Below are positions 6,334 to 11,914 of a DNA stretch of 11,914 bases, one piece after another. Where the stretch lies: contig DBPV01000144.1 in assembly GCA_002304995.1 (NCBI GenBank), positions 10,780 to 22,693 of the forward strand. Reading direction: 5' to 3'. The DNA is from Syntrophaceae bacterium UBA1411 (GTDB taxonomy: Bacteria; Desulfobacterota; Syntrophia; Syntrophales; Smithellaceae). Every line of letters starts with the position of its first letter. Position 1 is the first letter of the stretch. Under the pieces are notes generated by a model, which did no database searches, was not told where the DNA came from, and saw only the letters and a list, made by a program, of their open reading frames with translations. The position numbers and the translations under genes were made by a program.

Positions 6334-7227
6334 TTAGGAATCCAGTTTTTTTGTTTGTTCCAGTTCGGTGATCTGGTCGATCACGCCCTGCATAATTTTA
6401 CCTGTCGGCGTTTCCGAAGCATGATAGATGAACACCTTACCCGAATCGCCCGATTGGGCAATATTCTGATCCAGCGGAATCGCGCCCAGAAAGGGTACGT
6501 TCATATCCGCAGCGATTTTACGGCCGCCGCCCTCGGGCAGGATCTGCGTGACTTCTCCGCACTTGGGGCAGACAAAGCCGCTCATGTTTTCGACGACCCC
6601 CAGGACGGGCACGTTGAGCTGGCGGCAGAAACTGATGGATTTGCGCACGTCGATGGCCGCCACTTTCTGGGGCGTGGTGACGATGACCGCGCCGTCCAGC
6701 GGCTGAATCAGCTGACACAGAGACAAGGGTTCGTCGCCGGTCCCGGGAGGCGCGTCTACGATCAGATAATCCAGATCGCCCCAGTTGACGTCGGTGAGAA
6801 ACTGTTTGATGACGCCCATCTTCATCGGGCCGCGCCAGATGATCGCGTCGTCGGGATTGTGCAGCAGAAATCCGATGGACATGACTTTCAGGCCGCCGAA
6901 TTCCACGGGCAGCAGTTCGCCGGGCGTGCCTTTAAGGGTCGCTCCCTCCAGCCCCAGCATGGTGGGGACGCTCGGCCCGTGGATATCCACGTCCAGAAGC
7001 CCCACGCGCAGGCCGCCCAGCGCCAGCGCCGTGGCGAGATTCACCGCCACCGTGCTCTTGCCGACGCCGCCTTTTCCGGAGAGCACGACAATTTTATGCT
7101 GAATGCGGCACAGCCGCGCCTGAAGGCGCCGGCGGTCGGCAAAGTCCTGATCGTTTTCACCCTGATTTTTTGCTTTGGCGGAGCAGCTTGCGTCTCCGCA
7201 CGAGTCGCACGTTTTCTTGTTGTCCAC
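6334..7227 (-). CDS. Mrp/NBP35-family Fe-S cluster carrier ATPase
   Basis: This 297-aa cytoplasmic P-loop ATPase probably carries or transfers an iron-sulfur or related cluster. It has a deviant Walker A motif SGKGGVGKS (residues 50-58), DVDIHGPS (switch region), YLIVDAPPGTGD, and a C-terminal C220-x2-C223 pair (FVCPKCG) that bridges a [4Fe-4S] cluster at the dimer interface in the family. An N-terminal extension contains C7, C10 and C15, reminiscent of the cluster-binding tail of Nbp35-type proteins but with fewer cysteines. The start is GTG at 7225-7227, preceded by AGGAGG at a long spacing of about 11 nt. It sits between the NifU-like and NifX/ORP-like genes, which suggests delivery of a cluster to one of them. 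Confidence 0.92.
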   Translation of the reverse strand: MDNKKTCDSCGDASCSAKAKNQGENDQDFADRRRLQARLCRIQHKIVVLSGKGGVGKSTVAVNLATALALGGLRVGLLDVDIHGPSVPTMLGLEGATLKGTPGELLPVEFGGLKVMSIGFLLHNPDDAIIWRGPMKMGVIKQFLTDVNWGDLDYLIVDAPPGTGDEPLSLCQLIQPLDGAVIVTTPQKVAAIDVRKSISFCRQLNVPVLGVVENMSGFVCPKCGEVTQILPEGGGRKIAADMNVPFLGAIPLDQNIAQSGDSGKVFIYHASETPTGKIMQGVIDQITELEQTKKLDS

Positions 7228-7234
7228 TTTTTGA

Positions 7235-7630
7235 TTATCCTCCTGTATTCGTATTTTTCAAGTAATCGTCGCACGCGGCCGCCAGCGTATTGGCCGCCAG
7301 GAGCGCGCAGTGCTCATGATCTTCGGGGAGGCCGCCCAGCGCGTCGAGGACGTCTTTTTGCAGCAGGGCCTTCGCCTCCGCAATCGTTTTCTCTTCAGCC
7401 AGGCAGGTTGTCATGCTTCCTGCGGCCAGCGACGGAGCACAGCCGTCCGTGAGAAAGGAAACCTTTCGGATCTTGCCCTGATCGATCCAGAGCCAGAACT
7501 CCATCGTATCACCACAGGGGCCGGTGATTTTAGCATGCCCGTTGAATGTTCCGAGCGGCCCCAGGTTGCGCGGCTCTTTCGCATGCCGGTGCGCCGGAAA
7601 ATTGAATTTTTCGATATCAACAACTTCCAT
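7235..7630 (-). CDS. NifU/IscU-like iron-sulfur cluster assembly scaffold
   Basis: This 131-aa protein has the three conserved cluster-ligand cysteines of the IscU/NifU-N fold: C39 with D41 (GPCGDTM), C64 (DGCAPSLAAGS) and C108 (EHCALLAANTL). The Asp next to the first Cys is the conserved residue controlling cluster release. No cysteine desulfurase is visible nearby. The start is the ATG at 7628-7630. The frame is open upstream, but that would run deep into the ATPase gene, and AGGAGGGGG lies at the right distance from this ATG. It begins 2 nt after the MinD/ferredoxin ATPase stop and ends 7 nt before the Mrp gene, so it is translationally close to both. Confidence 0.88.
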   Translation of the reverse strand: MEVVDIEKFNFPAHRHAKEPRNLGPLGTFNGHAKITGPCGDTMEFWLWIDQGKIRKVSFLTDGCAPSLAAGSMTTCLAEEKTIAEAKALLQKDVLDALGGLPEDHEHCALLAANTLAAACDDYLKNTNTGG

Positions 7631-7632
7631 GG

Positions 7633-8520
7633 CTATTTTCCCCCTCCTGAACGGCTCAAATTCTTCCAAATGTCGAGAATGTCGGAAGCGCAGGCGGCTT
7701 CGGTTTCCACGACCGCTTTTTTCAGAATCTGCGCCCGGGTCACAGCGCCGTCGTAACGGATGCGCCCGGCGATGGACGCCCCTGACGATCTTGCCTGTTC
7801 TTCGATCCGCCGGGTCATGTCGGGATTGATATCCCACTTGTTGACGCAGACGGCCGCGGGAATCTGAAAATGCCGGGCCAGTCCCAGCACCCTTTCGAGG
7901 TCATGCTCGCCCGACACGGTCGGTTCGGTGACGACCAGAATCTGGGATGCGCCCGTGACCGATGCGATGACGGGACAGCCGATGCCGGGCGGTCCGTCGA
8001 CGATCACCCAGTCGTGGCCGCCCGTTTCGGCCAGCCGGCGCGCCTCCTGCCGCACGGTGGTGACGAGCTTGCCGGAGTTTTCGGCGGCCGCGCCCAAACG
8101 GGCATGCACCATGGGTCCCAGCCGCGTTTGCGACACGAACCATTTACCACAAAGTCGCTCGGGAAAGTCAATGGCATTTTGCGGGCAGAAATAAACGCAC
8201 ACGCCGCAGCCTTCGCAGGAGACGGGATCGATCACAAACAGCGTATCGCTGTCCTCCTTCTCTTCCATCCGGATCGCACCGAACCGGCACAGGTCCGCGC
8301 AGGCGCCGCAGTCCACGCAGTCGTCCCGGTTGATGACCGCCGAATGGCCGCTGCGGAACTCGTGTTCCTCCCGGATGTCAGGCGCCAGGACCAGGTGCAG
8401 ATCCGCCGCGTCCACGTCGCAGTCGCAGAGGACCGGGCGTCCGGCCAGCTGGGCCAGTGACGCCGTAACGCTGGTTTTGCCTGTTCCTCCCTTGCCGCTG
8501 ATGATGACCAGTTCTTTCAT
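7633..8520 (-). CDS. MinD-superfamily P-loop ATPase with inserted ferredoxin domain (copy A)
   Basis: This 295-aa protein of the COG1149 type begins with a deviant Walker A motif (SGKGGTGKT, residues 8-16), followed by CDVDAADLHL. Between about residues 60 and 120 it has two [4Fe-4S] motifs, C68-x2-C71-x2-C74-x3-C78 and C102-x2-C105-x2-C108-x3-C112-P. A second ATPase half follows with WVIVDGPPGIGCPV. The combination suggests nucleotide-dependent metal-cluster handling or electron gating; no biochemical function is certain. In the ORP locus of Desulfovibrio two such ATPases occur together. Its ATG overlaps the radical SAM stop in an ATGA arrangement. It is a paralogue of the gene at 9718-10581. 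Confidence 0.92.
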   Translation of the reverse strand: MKELVIISGKGGTGKTSVTASLAQLAGRPVLCDCDVDAADLHLVLAPDIREEHEFRSGHSAVINRDDCVDCGACADLCRFGAIRMEEKEDSDTLFVIDPVSCEGCGVCVYFCPQNAIDFPERLCGKWFVSQTRLGPMVHARLGAAAENSGKLVTTVRQEARRLAETGGHDWVIVDGPPGIGCPVIASVTGASQILVVTEPTVSGEHDLERVLGLARHFQIPAAVCVNKWDINPDMTRRIEEQARSSGASIAGRIRYDGAVTRAQILKKAVVETEAACASDILDIWKNLSRSGGGK

Positions 8521-9470
8521 GATGTGCGCTCCGCCGGAGTATAATAAATCTTTCCTCCGTTTCGCTTTGCCGTGACGGCTTTGCCGGTGATCAGCCGTTC
8601 CAGACGCTTGGCCGCGTCGTGCGGGTGAAGGCTGAGGCCCAGCGCAACGCCTTCCAGCGTGCAGGGCCGCCGGGCCAGCAAATTGCAGATATCCGCATCC
8701 GAGGTATCCGAGGTTGTCTCCGATGCGCCGACGGCCGGCGTCGCGTTTTCCGGAATTTCAACCGCGCCGGCAAAAAAGCCGGCCAGTTTTTTCATTTGCT
8801 TCGGATCTACGGCGCAGGCGAAATCCTCATAGGACGGCCGGTTGACGGTGTTGAGCTGAATTCTTTCCGCAGGGATTTTTTCAATCCAGGCCGCGATTTT
8901 TTTGACTTCCGAGGCCATACCCGTGACGCCGGAAACCAGCAGCACTTCCATCCACAGACGACCCGGGTACCGTTTTCCGAACGTGACGAGGCCTTCGATC
9001 ATCCGCTCAAAAACAACATCCGGGTGCGGCCTGTTGACATATTCAAACAGGGCTGCGTCTCCCGCGTCGAGCGAAGGAACGACGAGATCCGCCCGCATCA
9101 GCGCTTCGCGCACCTCGGGCAGATACAAGAGCGATCCGTTGGTGATGACCGCGACGGGAATATCCGTCATCTCCCTGATTTTGCAAATCAGCTCTTCCAG
9201 AGACGCATGCAGCGTCGGTTCGCCCGAACCGGCAAGCGTGATGTAATTGCAGGCAACGCCGGCGGCCAGTTTTTCCGCCAGTTCGGAAAGAACGCCTGCC
9301 GCAGGGACATAATCCTGTCTGGCCGTGGTTTTATGCGTTGTCTTGCCCAGTTGACAATAGATGCAGTCATACGTACAGGTTTTGTAAGGCACGAGATCCA
9401 CGCCCAGCGACCGGCCCAGCCGCCGCGACGGGACCGGACCGTAAAGGTATTGAAACGGTTTTGAGGGCAT
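8517..9470 (-). CDS. Radical SAM protein with C-terminal winged-helix-like domain (COG0731-like)
   Basis: This is a 317-aa radical SAM enzyme. The cluster motif is C32-x3-C36-x2-C39 (KTCTYDCIYCQLG), preceded by GPVPSRRLGRSLGVDLVP. AGSGEPTLH matches the SAM-binding GGE-type region and VAVITNGSLL follows, as in COG0731 Fe-S oxidoreductases. From about residue 255 the sequence resembles a winged helix (DICNLLARRPCTLEGVALGL ending in KIYYTP), which may bind nucleic acid or a protein. The substrate is unknown; it may modify a protein or cofactor of this locus. Start: ATG with CGGAGAA upstream, 3 nt after the zinc-ribbon stop. It overlaps the downstream ATPase by 4 nt, so their expression is probably coupled. 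Confidence 0.88.
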   Translation of the reverse strand: MPSKPFQYLYGPVPSRRLGRSLGVDLVPYKTCTYDCIYCQLGKTTHKTTARQDYVPAAGVLSELAEKLAAGVACNYITLAGSGEPTLHASLEELICKIREMTDIPVAVITNGSLLYLPEVREALMRADLVVPSLDAGDAALFEYVNRPHPDVVFERMIEGLVTFGKRYPGRLWMEVLLVSGVTGMASEVKKIAAWIEKIPAERIQLNTVNRPSYEDFACAVDPKQMKKLAGFFAGAVEIPENATPAVGASETTSDTSDADICNLLARRPCTLEGVALGLSLHPHDAAKRLERLITGKAVTAKRNGGKIYYTPAERTS

Positions 9471-9473
9471 TGT

Positions 9474-9731
9474 TTATTCTCCGCAGGGCGACTGTCCGCA
9501 GCGGCTTGCGGCGCCGCAGCAGGTCCGTCCTGTTTCTTCAAGCGAGCAGCTCCCTGCCGCGTTCCGGCGGCTTGCGCTCCCCGATTTCATAATGAAGCCG
9601 CTTCCGCCGCTGATCTGCCGTTCTACGTTTCCGCCGCATTCGGGGCAGACGGAAACCGGCGCGTCGGTCATGCTTTGCTGTTTTTCAAAGTGCAGGCCGC
9701 AGCCGGTACAGGCATATTCATAAGTAGGCAT
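9474..9731 (-). CDS. FmdB-type zinc ribbon protein with Cys-rich C-terminal tail
   Basis: This 85-aa protein begins MPTYEYACTGCG, the classic start of FmdB-family putative regulatory proteins, and has a zinc-ribbon pair C8-x2-C11 and C29-x2-C32. After the ribbon comes a Gly/Ser-rich linker and a tail with five further cysteines (C62, C71, C72, C78, C83), which could bind a metal. The start at 9731 is chosen because MPTYEY is the family N-terminus and AAAGGAG lies just upstream; the frame is open for 18 more codons. It overlaps the end of the upstream ATPase gene by 14 nt. Its role (regulator, metal chaperone or stabiliser) is unknown. Confidence 0.85.
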   Translation of the reverse strand: MPTYEYACTGCGLHFEKQQSMTDAPVSVCPECGGNVERQISGGSGFIMKSGSASRRNAAGSCSLEETGRTCCGAASRCGQSPCGE

Positions 9732-10581
9732 GTTTTCTTTCTCCTTTACCGATTTGTCCGCGGATTTTTTGCAGGAGGCTTTCAAAAAGCTTCCGGTACT
9801 CCGGCAGGGCGTCGACCATCAGGACGCCCCGGGAGTAATATTCGGCAATCCGCCGGTCGTCGGGAATTTCAAGCAGGATCGGGATGTCTTCTTTCCCGCA
9901 AAATTCCTGGATGCGGTTATCGCCGGAGCCCATCCGGTTGACGATGACGCCGAAGGGAAGGTCCTGTTCCCGCGCCATGTCCACCGCCAGCGACAGATCG
10001 TTGAGACCGAACGGCGTGGGTTCCGTCACCAGCAGAACCATGTCCGTATCGCGGACGGCGGCCATCACCGGGCAGGATGTGCCGGGCGGCGCGTCGAGGA
10101 TCACGGCTTGATTTTCCGGCAGCGCGTTTCTCACCGCGCGGATCAGGGGCGGCGCCAGGGCCACTCCGACATCCAGCCGTCCGGTCACCAGGGTGATTTG
10201 ATCGGCCCGGGAGGTTTCGACCACGCCGATGCGGCGCGGTTGTTCCGTAATGGCCTTGGGGGGGCAAACCAGCGTGCAGCCGCCGCAGCCGTGGCACATT
10301 TCGGGAAACACCAGCGGCGCCGTGCCGAAAGTCACAATGGCGGAGAACTGGCAGATTTTCGCGCACAGGCCGCAGCCGTCGCACAGCGTCTCGTCCACGA
10401 CGGGGACGGGAATGCCGACGGTTTTTTCGACCGGCCGGCTTGTCTTTAAAAACAGGTGCGCGTTGGGTTCTTCAACGTCACAGTCCGCGAGAACGACCTC
10501 GCCGCCGAAAATGCGCGCCAGGTTGACGGACACCGTTGTCTTGCCGGTTCCGCCTTTTCCGGAAGCGACGGAAATCTTCAT
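9718..10581 (-). CDS. MinD-superfamily P-loop ATPase with inserted ferredoxin domain (copy B)
   Basis: This 287-aa paralogue of the ATPase at 7633-8520 has a Walker A motif SGKGGTGKT (residues 7-15) and CDVEEPNAHLFL. Its two [4Fe-4S] motifs are C67-x2-C70-x2-C73-x3-C77 and C96-x2-C99-x2-C102-x3-C106-P, followed by VILDAPPGTSCPV. Two diverged copies in one operon suggest a heteromeric ATPase, as proposed for the paired ATPases of the Desulfovibrio ORP locus. An AAGGAGG site precedes the ATG, which overlaps the membrane-protein stop as ATGA. The 14-nt overlap with the zinc-ribbon gene further supports one transcript. Confidence 0.92.
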   Translation of the reverse strand: MKISVASGKGGTGKTTVSVNLARIFGGEVVLADCDVEEPNAHLFLKTSRPVEKTVGIPVPVVDETLCDGCGLCAKICQFSAIVTFGTAPLVFPEMCHGCGGCTLVCPPKAITEQPRRIGVVETSRADQITLVTGRLDVGVALAPPLIRAVRNALPENQAVILDAPPGTSCPVMAAVRDTDMVLLVTEPTPFGLNDLSLAVDMAREQDLPFGVIVNRMGSGDNRIQEFCGKEDIPILLEIPDDRRIAEYYSRGVLMVDALPEYRKLFESLLQKIRGQIGKGERKHAYL

Positions 10582-11189
10582 GCCGTTTCCTCCTTTTTAT
10601 CTATCCACAAAAGCGGAAAAACAATGTCGCTGGTGCAGCAGGGGACCCAGACCGCTAAAAATAAAAAGACGGCGATGAGAATCACCTGGACGACGTTGAC
10701 GGAGGTTCCCAGCGCCATCAGGACATGAAACAGCGATGCCCACGTGCTGAGCAGGACGTGGGCCGCATGGGGAATGTGCGTGGAAGAAACGACAAATCCC
10801 AGCGCAATACCCACGGCCGCCAGCGGATTGACCAGCCACCATTTTTCAATGAACCCCGGATGAACGCCGCGGTTGGGCAGGTCCAGGAGCCACTCGCCGA
10901 CAAAGGGCATGAGCGAATCGCTCAGGGTGGCGATGCCGATAGACCCGACATAACCGACCAGGATTGCGCGCCAGATGCCGTTTCCGGTGTGGCGCCGGTA
11001 CATGGCGGTGGTGACCAGGGCGCTTGCGAGCACGTGCAGCGGATGAAAAAGCCAGAACAGCGCGGCGGAAATGTCCCGCGGGACGTGAAACTGAATGAAC
11101 GCCGCCATGACGACAATGCCGGTGACGGTCCCGAAAGCCGTAAACGGGGCGTGCGCCCGCAGTTCAATAGCCACAAACGACGTTTTCAT
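10578..11189 (-). CDS. Small polytopic membrane protein of unknown function
   Basis: This 203-aa protein has about five or six hydrophobic stretches, roughly at residues 15-33, 41-62, 72-95, 117-135, 140-165 and 165-185. I do not recognise the family. Visible features are several membrane-embedded histidines (HPLHVL, THIPHAAHVLL, LFHVLMAL) and a C-terminal PCCTSDIVFPLLW with a vicinal Cys pair, followed by a charged tail. His and Cys residues in the membrane could bind a metal or haem, but this is inference. The start is the ATG at 11187-11189, which overlaps the DUF89 stop by 1 nt (TGATG) and has an AGAGG site. The longer open frame upstream would overlap DUF89. It overlaps the MinD-type ATPase by 4 nt, suggesting it may act with that ATPase at the membrane. 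Confidence 0.75.
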   Translation of the reverse strand: MKTSFVAIELRAHAPFTAFGTVTGIVVMAAFIQFHVPRDISAALFWLFHPLHVLASALVTTAMYRRHTGNGIWRAILVGYVGSIGIATLSDSLMPFVGEWLLDLPNRGVHPGFIEKWWLVNPLAAVGIALGFVVSSTHIPHAAHVLLSTWASLFHVLMALGTSVNVVQVILIAVFLFLAVWVPCCTSDIVFPLLWIDKKEETA

Positions 11190-11914
11190 CAACCGCCTCT
11201 TTCCTCCGCGGCTTTCCGCCGTTCGAACCGGTTGGTGGCCACATAGGTTCCCGCCGTAAAACCGGAATGACGGCTGATGACCGGACACTTGGCCCGAAAC
11301 AGGAAGAAAACCTCGCGCCGCCCCTCCGACAGGCTTTCAAAATTGCCCTGGCCCTTGGCGATAATCATGTCGGCTTCGTCGAACCGGCGGCGGAATTCGG
11401 GGCTGCAATCGTGAAGCAGGGTGCCCGGGGCATCCGAGCCGTTGTCCATGACCTCGGCAATGTCTTCCAGGCCCGCCGCCTGCGCGTCGGGAAGCGTTGC
11501 GTCGTTGATCACCGGCGCGCCGCGGACGACGAGCGTGACCCGCGCGCCGGAAAACTGTTCGATCAGCAGGCGGTCGAAAAAAATTTCGCCGGCGTTGTCG
11601 GCCAGGTAAAGAATGGTTCTGGCCCGGCCGGCCGCTTTTTTAAACGCCTCCAGGTCGCCGAAGACCGGCTGCATGGGCGCGCTTTGGAGCTCCGCGTATA
11701 CCTCGCCCATGCCCACGTTGTTTTTGGCGCCCAGATCGATGATGTTGCCCGTGATGGCGTAGCGCACCGCCATGGTCAGCGGGTCGACCGCGGCCGCGAT
11801 GCGCCGGCGGATGGAGGGTATCAGCCGCGCGGCGAGCGCATTGTGCCGGTTCTTGGACGTCCGGTAGGGATCCTCGACGGCCAGAAGGGCGCGCAGGCGC
11901 CGGTGAAGCATCTG
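11189..11914 (-). CDS. DUF89 / damage-control phosphatase-like protein, 5' end outside the window
   Basis: The visible 241 codons carry the conserved blocks of the DUF89 family (ARMT1-like, metal-dependent phosphatases acting on damaged or reactive phospho-metabolites): NIIDLG, LYLADNAGEIFFDRLL, VVRGAPVINDAT, VMDNGSDAPGT and IIAKGQGNFESL. Asp and Asn residues in these motifs form the metal site in the family. The frame is still open at 11914, and family members usually have a further Cys-containing N-terminal segment. The gene is therefore probably truncated by the window edge, and the ATG at 11909-11911 is not its real start. It overlaps the membrane-protein gene by 1 nt and heads the visible part of the operon. 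Its substrate is unknown. Confidence 0.85.
   Translation of the reverse strand, partial: QMLHRRLRALLAVEDPYRTSKNRHNALAARLIPSIRRRIAAAVDPLTMAVRYAITGNIIDLGAKNNVGMGEVYAELQSAPMQPVFGDLEAFKKAAGRARTILYLADNAGEIFFDRLLIEQFSGARVTLVVRGAPVINDATLPDAQAAGLEDIAEVMDNGSDAPGTLLHDCSPEFRRRFDEADMIIAKGQGNFESLSEGRREVFFLFRAKCPVISRHSGFTAGTYVATNRFERRKAAEERGG

Noticed and set aside
5986..7452. Plus-strand open frame of 488 codons
   Set aside because: It is antisense to the NifX/ORP-like, Mrp and NifU-like genes, all with clear family motifs and ribosome binding sites. The translation is rich in Arg, His and Gln with no recognisable domain, as expected from the complement of GC-rich coding sequence.
5983..7630. Nitrogenase (nif) cluster
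   Set aside because: NifU- and NifX-like proteins are present, but nifHDK and other nitrogenase genes are absent and the neighbours match ORP-type loci instead.
8619..9464. Plus-strand open frame of 281 codons
   Set aside because: It is the antisense shadow of the radical SAM gene, with no domain and no convincing ribosome binding site.

Overview
The window holds fourteen protein-coding genes, all on the minus strand, packed with short gaps or overlaps. There are no RNA genes, insertion sequences or CRISPR arrays. Gene content suggests an obligately anaerobic, Desulfobacterota-like bacterium (sulfate reducer or syntroph): abundant Fe-S proteins, two MinD-type ATPases with inserted ferredoxin domains, an orange-protein (ORP)/NifX-like protein beside an Mrp ATPase, a CoA-disulfide reductase-rhodanese fusion, and a peroxiredoxin whose catalytic cysteine is encoded by UGA. 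This taxonomic guess rests on gene families only. Transcription runs from high to low coordinates, so the layout is described in that order.

Region A (11914 to 5005) looks like one long operon. It begins with the 3' part of a DUF89 protein, which overlaps a small unrecognised membrane protein by 1 nt. That gene overlaps the first MinD/ferredoxin ATPase by 4 nt. There follow an FmdB-type zinc ribbon with a Cys-rich tail, a radical SAM protein, a second MinD/ferredoxin ATPase (4-nt overlap with the radical SAM gene), a NifU/IscU-like scaffold, an Mrp/NBP35-type Fe-S carrier ATPase, a NifX/ORP-like small protein and a metallo-beta-lactamase-fold protein. The core (two MinD/Fd ATPases, Mrp ATPase, COG1433 protein) matches the Desulfovibrio ORP gene set. 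The extra scaffold, radical SAM and zinc-ribbon genes suggest assembly or trafficking of a metal-sulfur cofactor.

Region B (5004 to 4892) is a short intergenic stretch made of two adjacent heptanucleotide-repeat arrays. They are roughly inverted relative to each other and could fold into a hairpin.

Region C (4891 to 3568) holds a PaaI-like hotdog thioesterase and an EFR1-type protein (flavodoxin-like domain plus two [4Fe-4S] motifs).

Region D (3567 to 39) starts with a perfect FNR/CRP-type palindrome 54 bp upstream of a TDT-family (TehA/SLAC1-like) membrane channel. Behind it come the CoA-disulfide/persulfide reductase-rhodanese fusion and the peroxiredoxin. The peroxiredoxin reads through an in-frame UGA exactly where the peroxidatic Cys belongs. 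A 7-bp stem with a GGUC loop lies at SECIS spacing just downstream. The three genes look like a redox-regulated oxidative and sulfur-stress operon. The selenoprotein is the strongest finding, because automated annotation would split it into two fragments.
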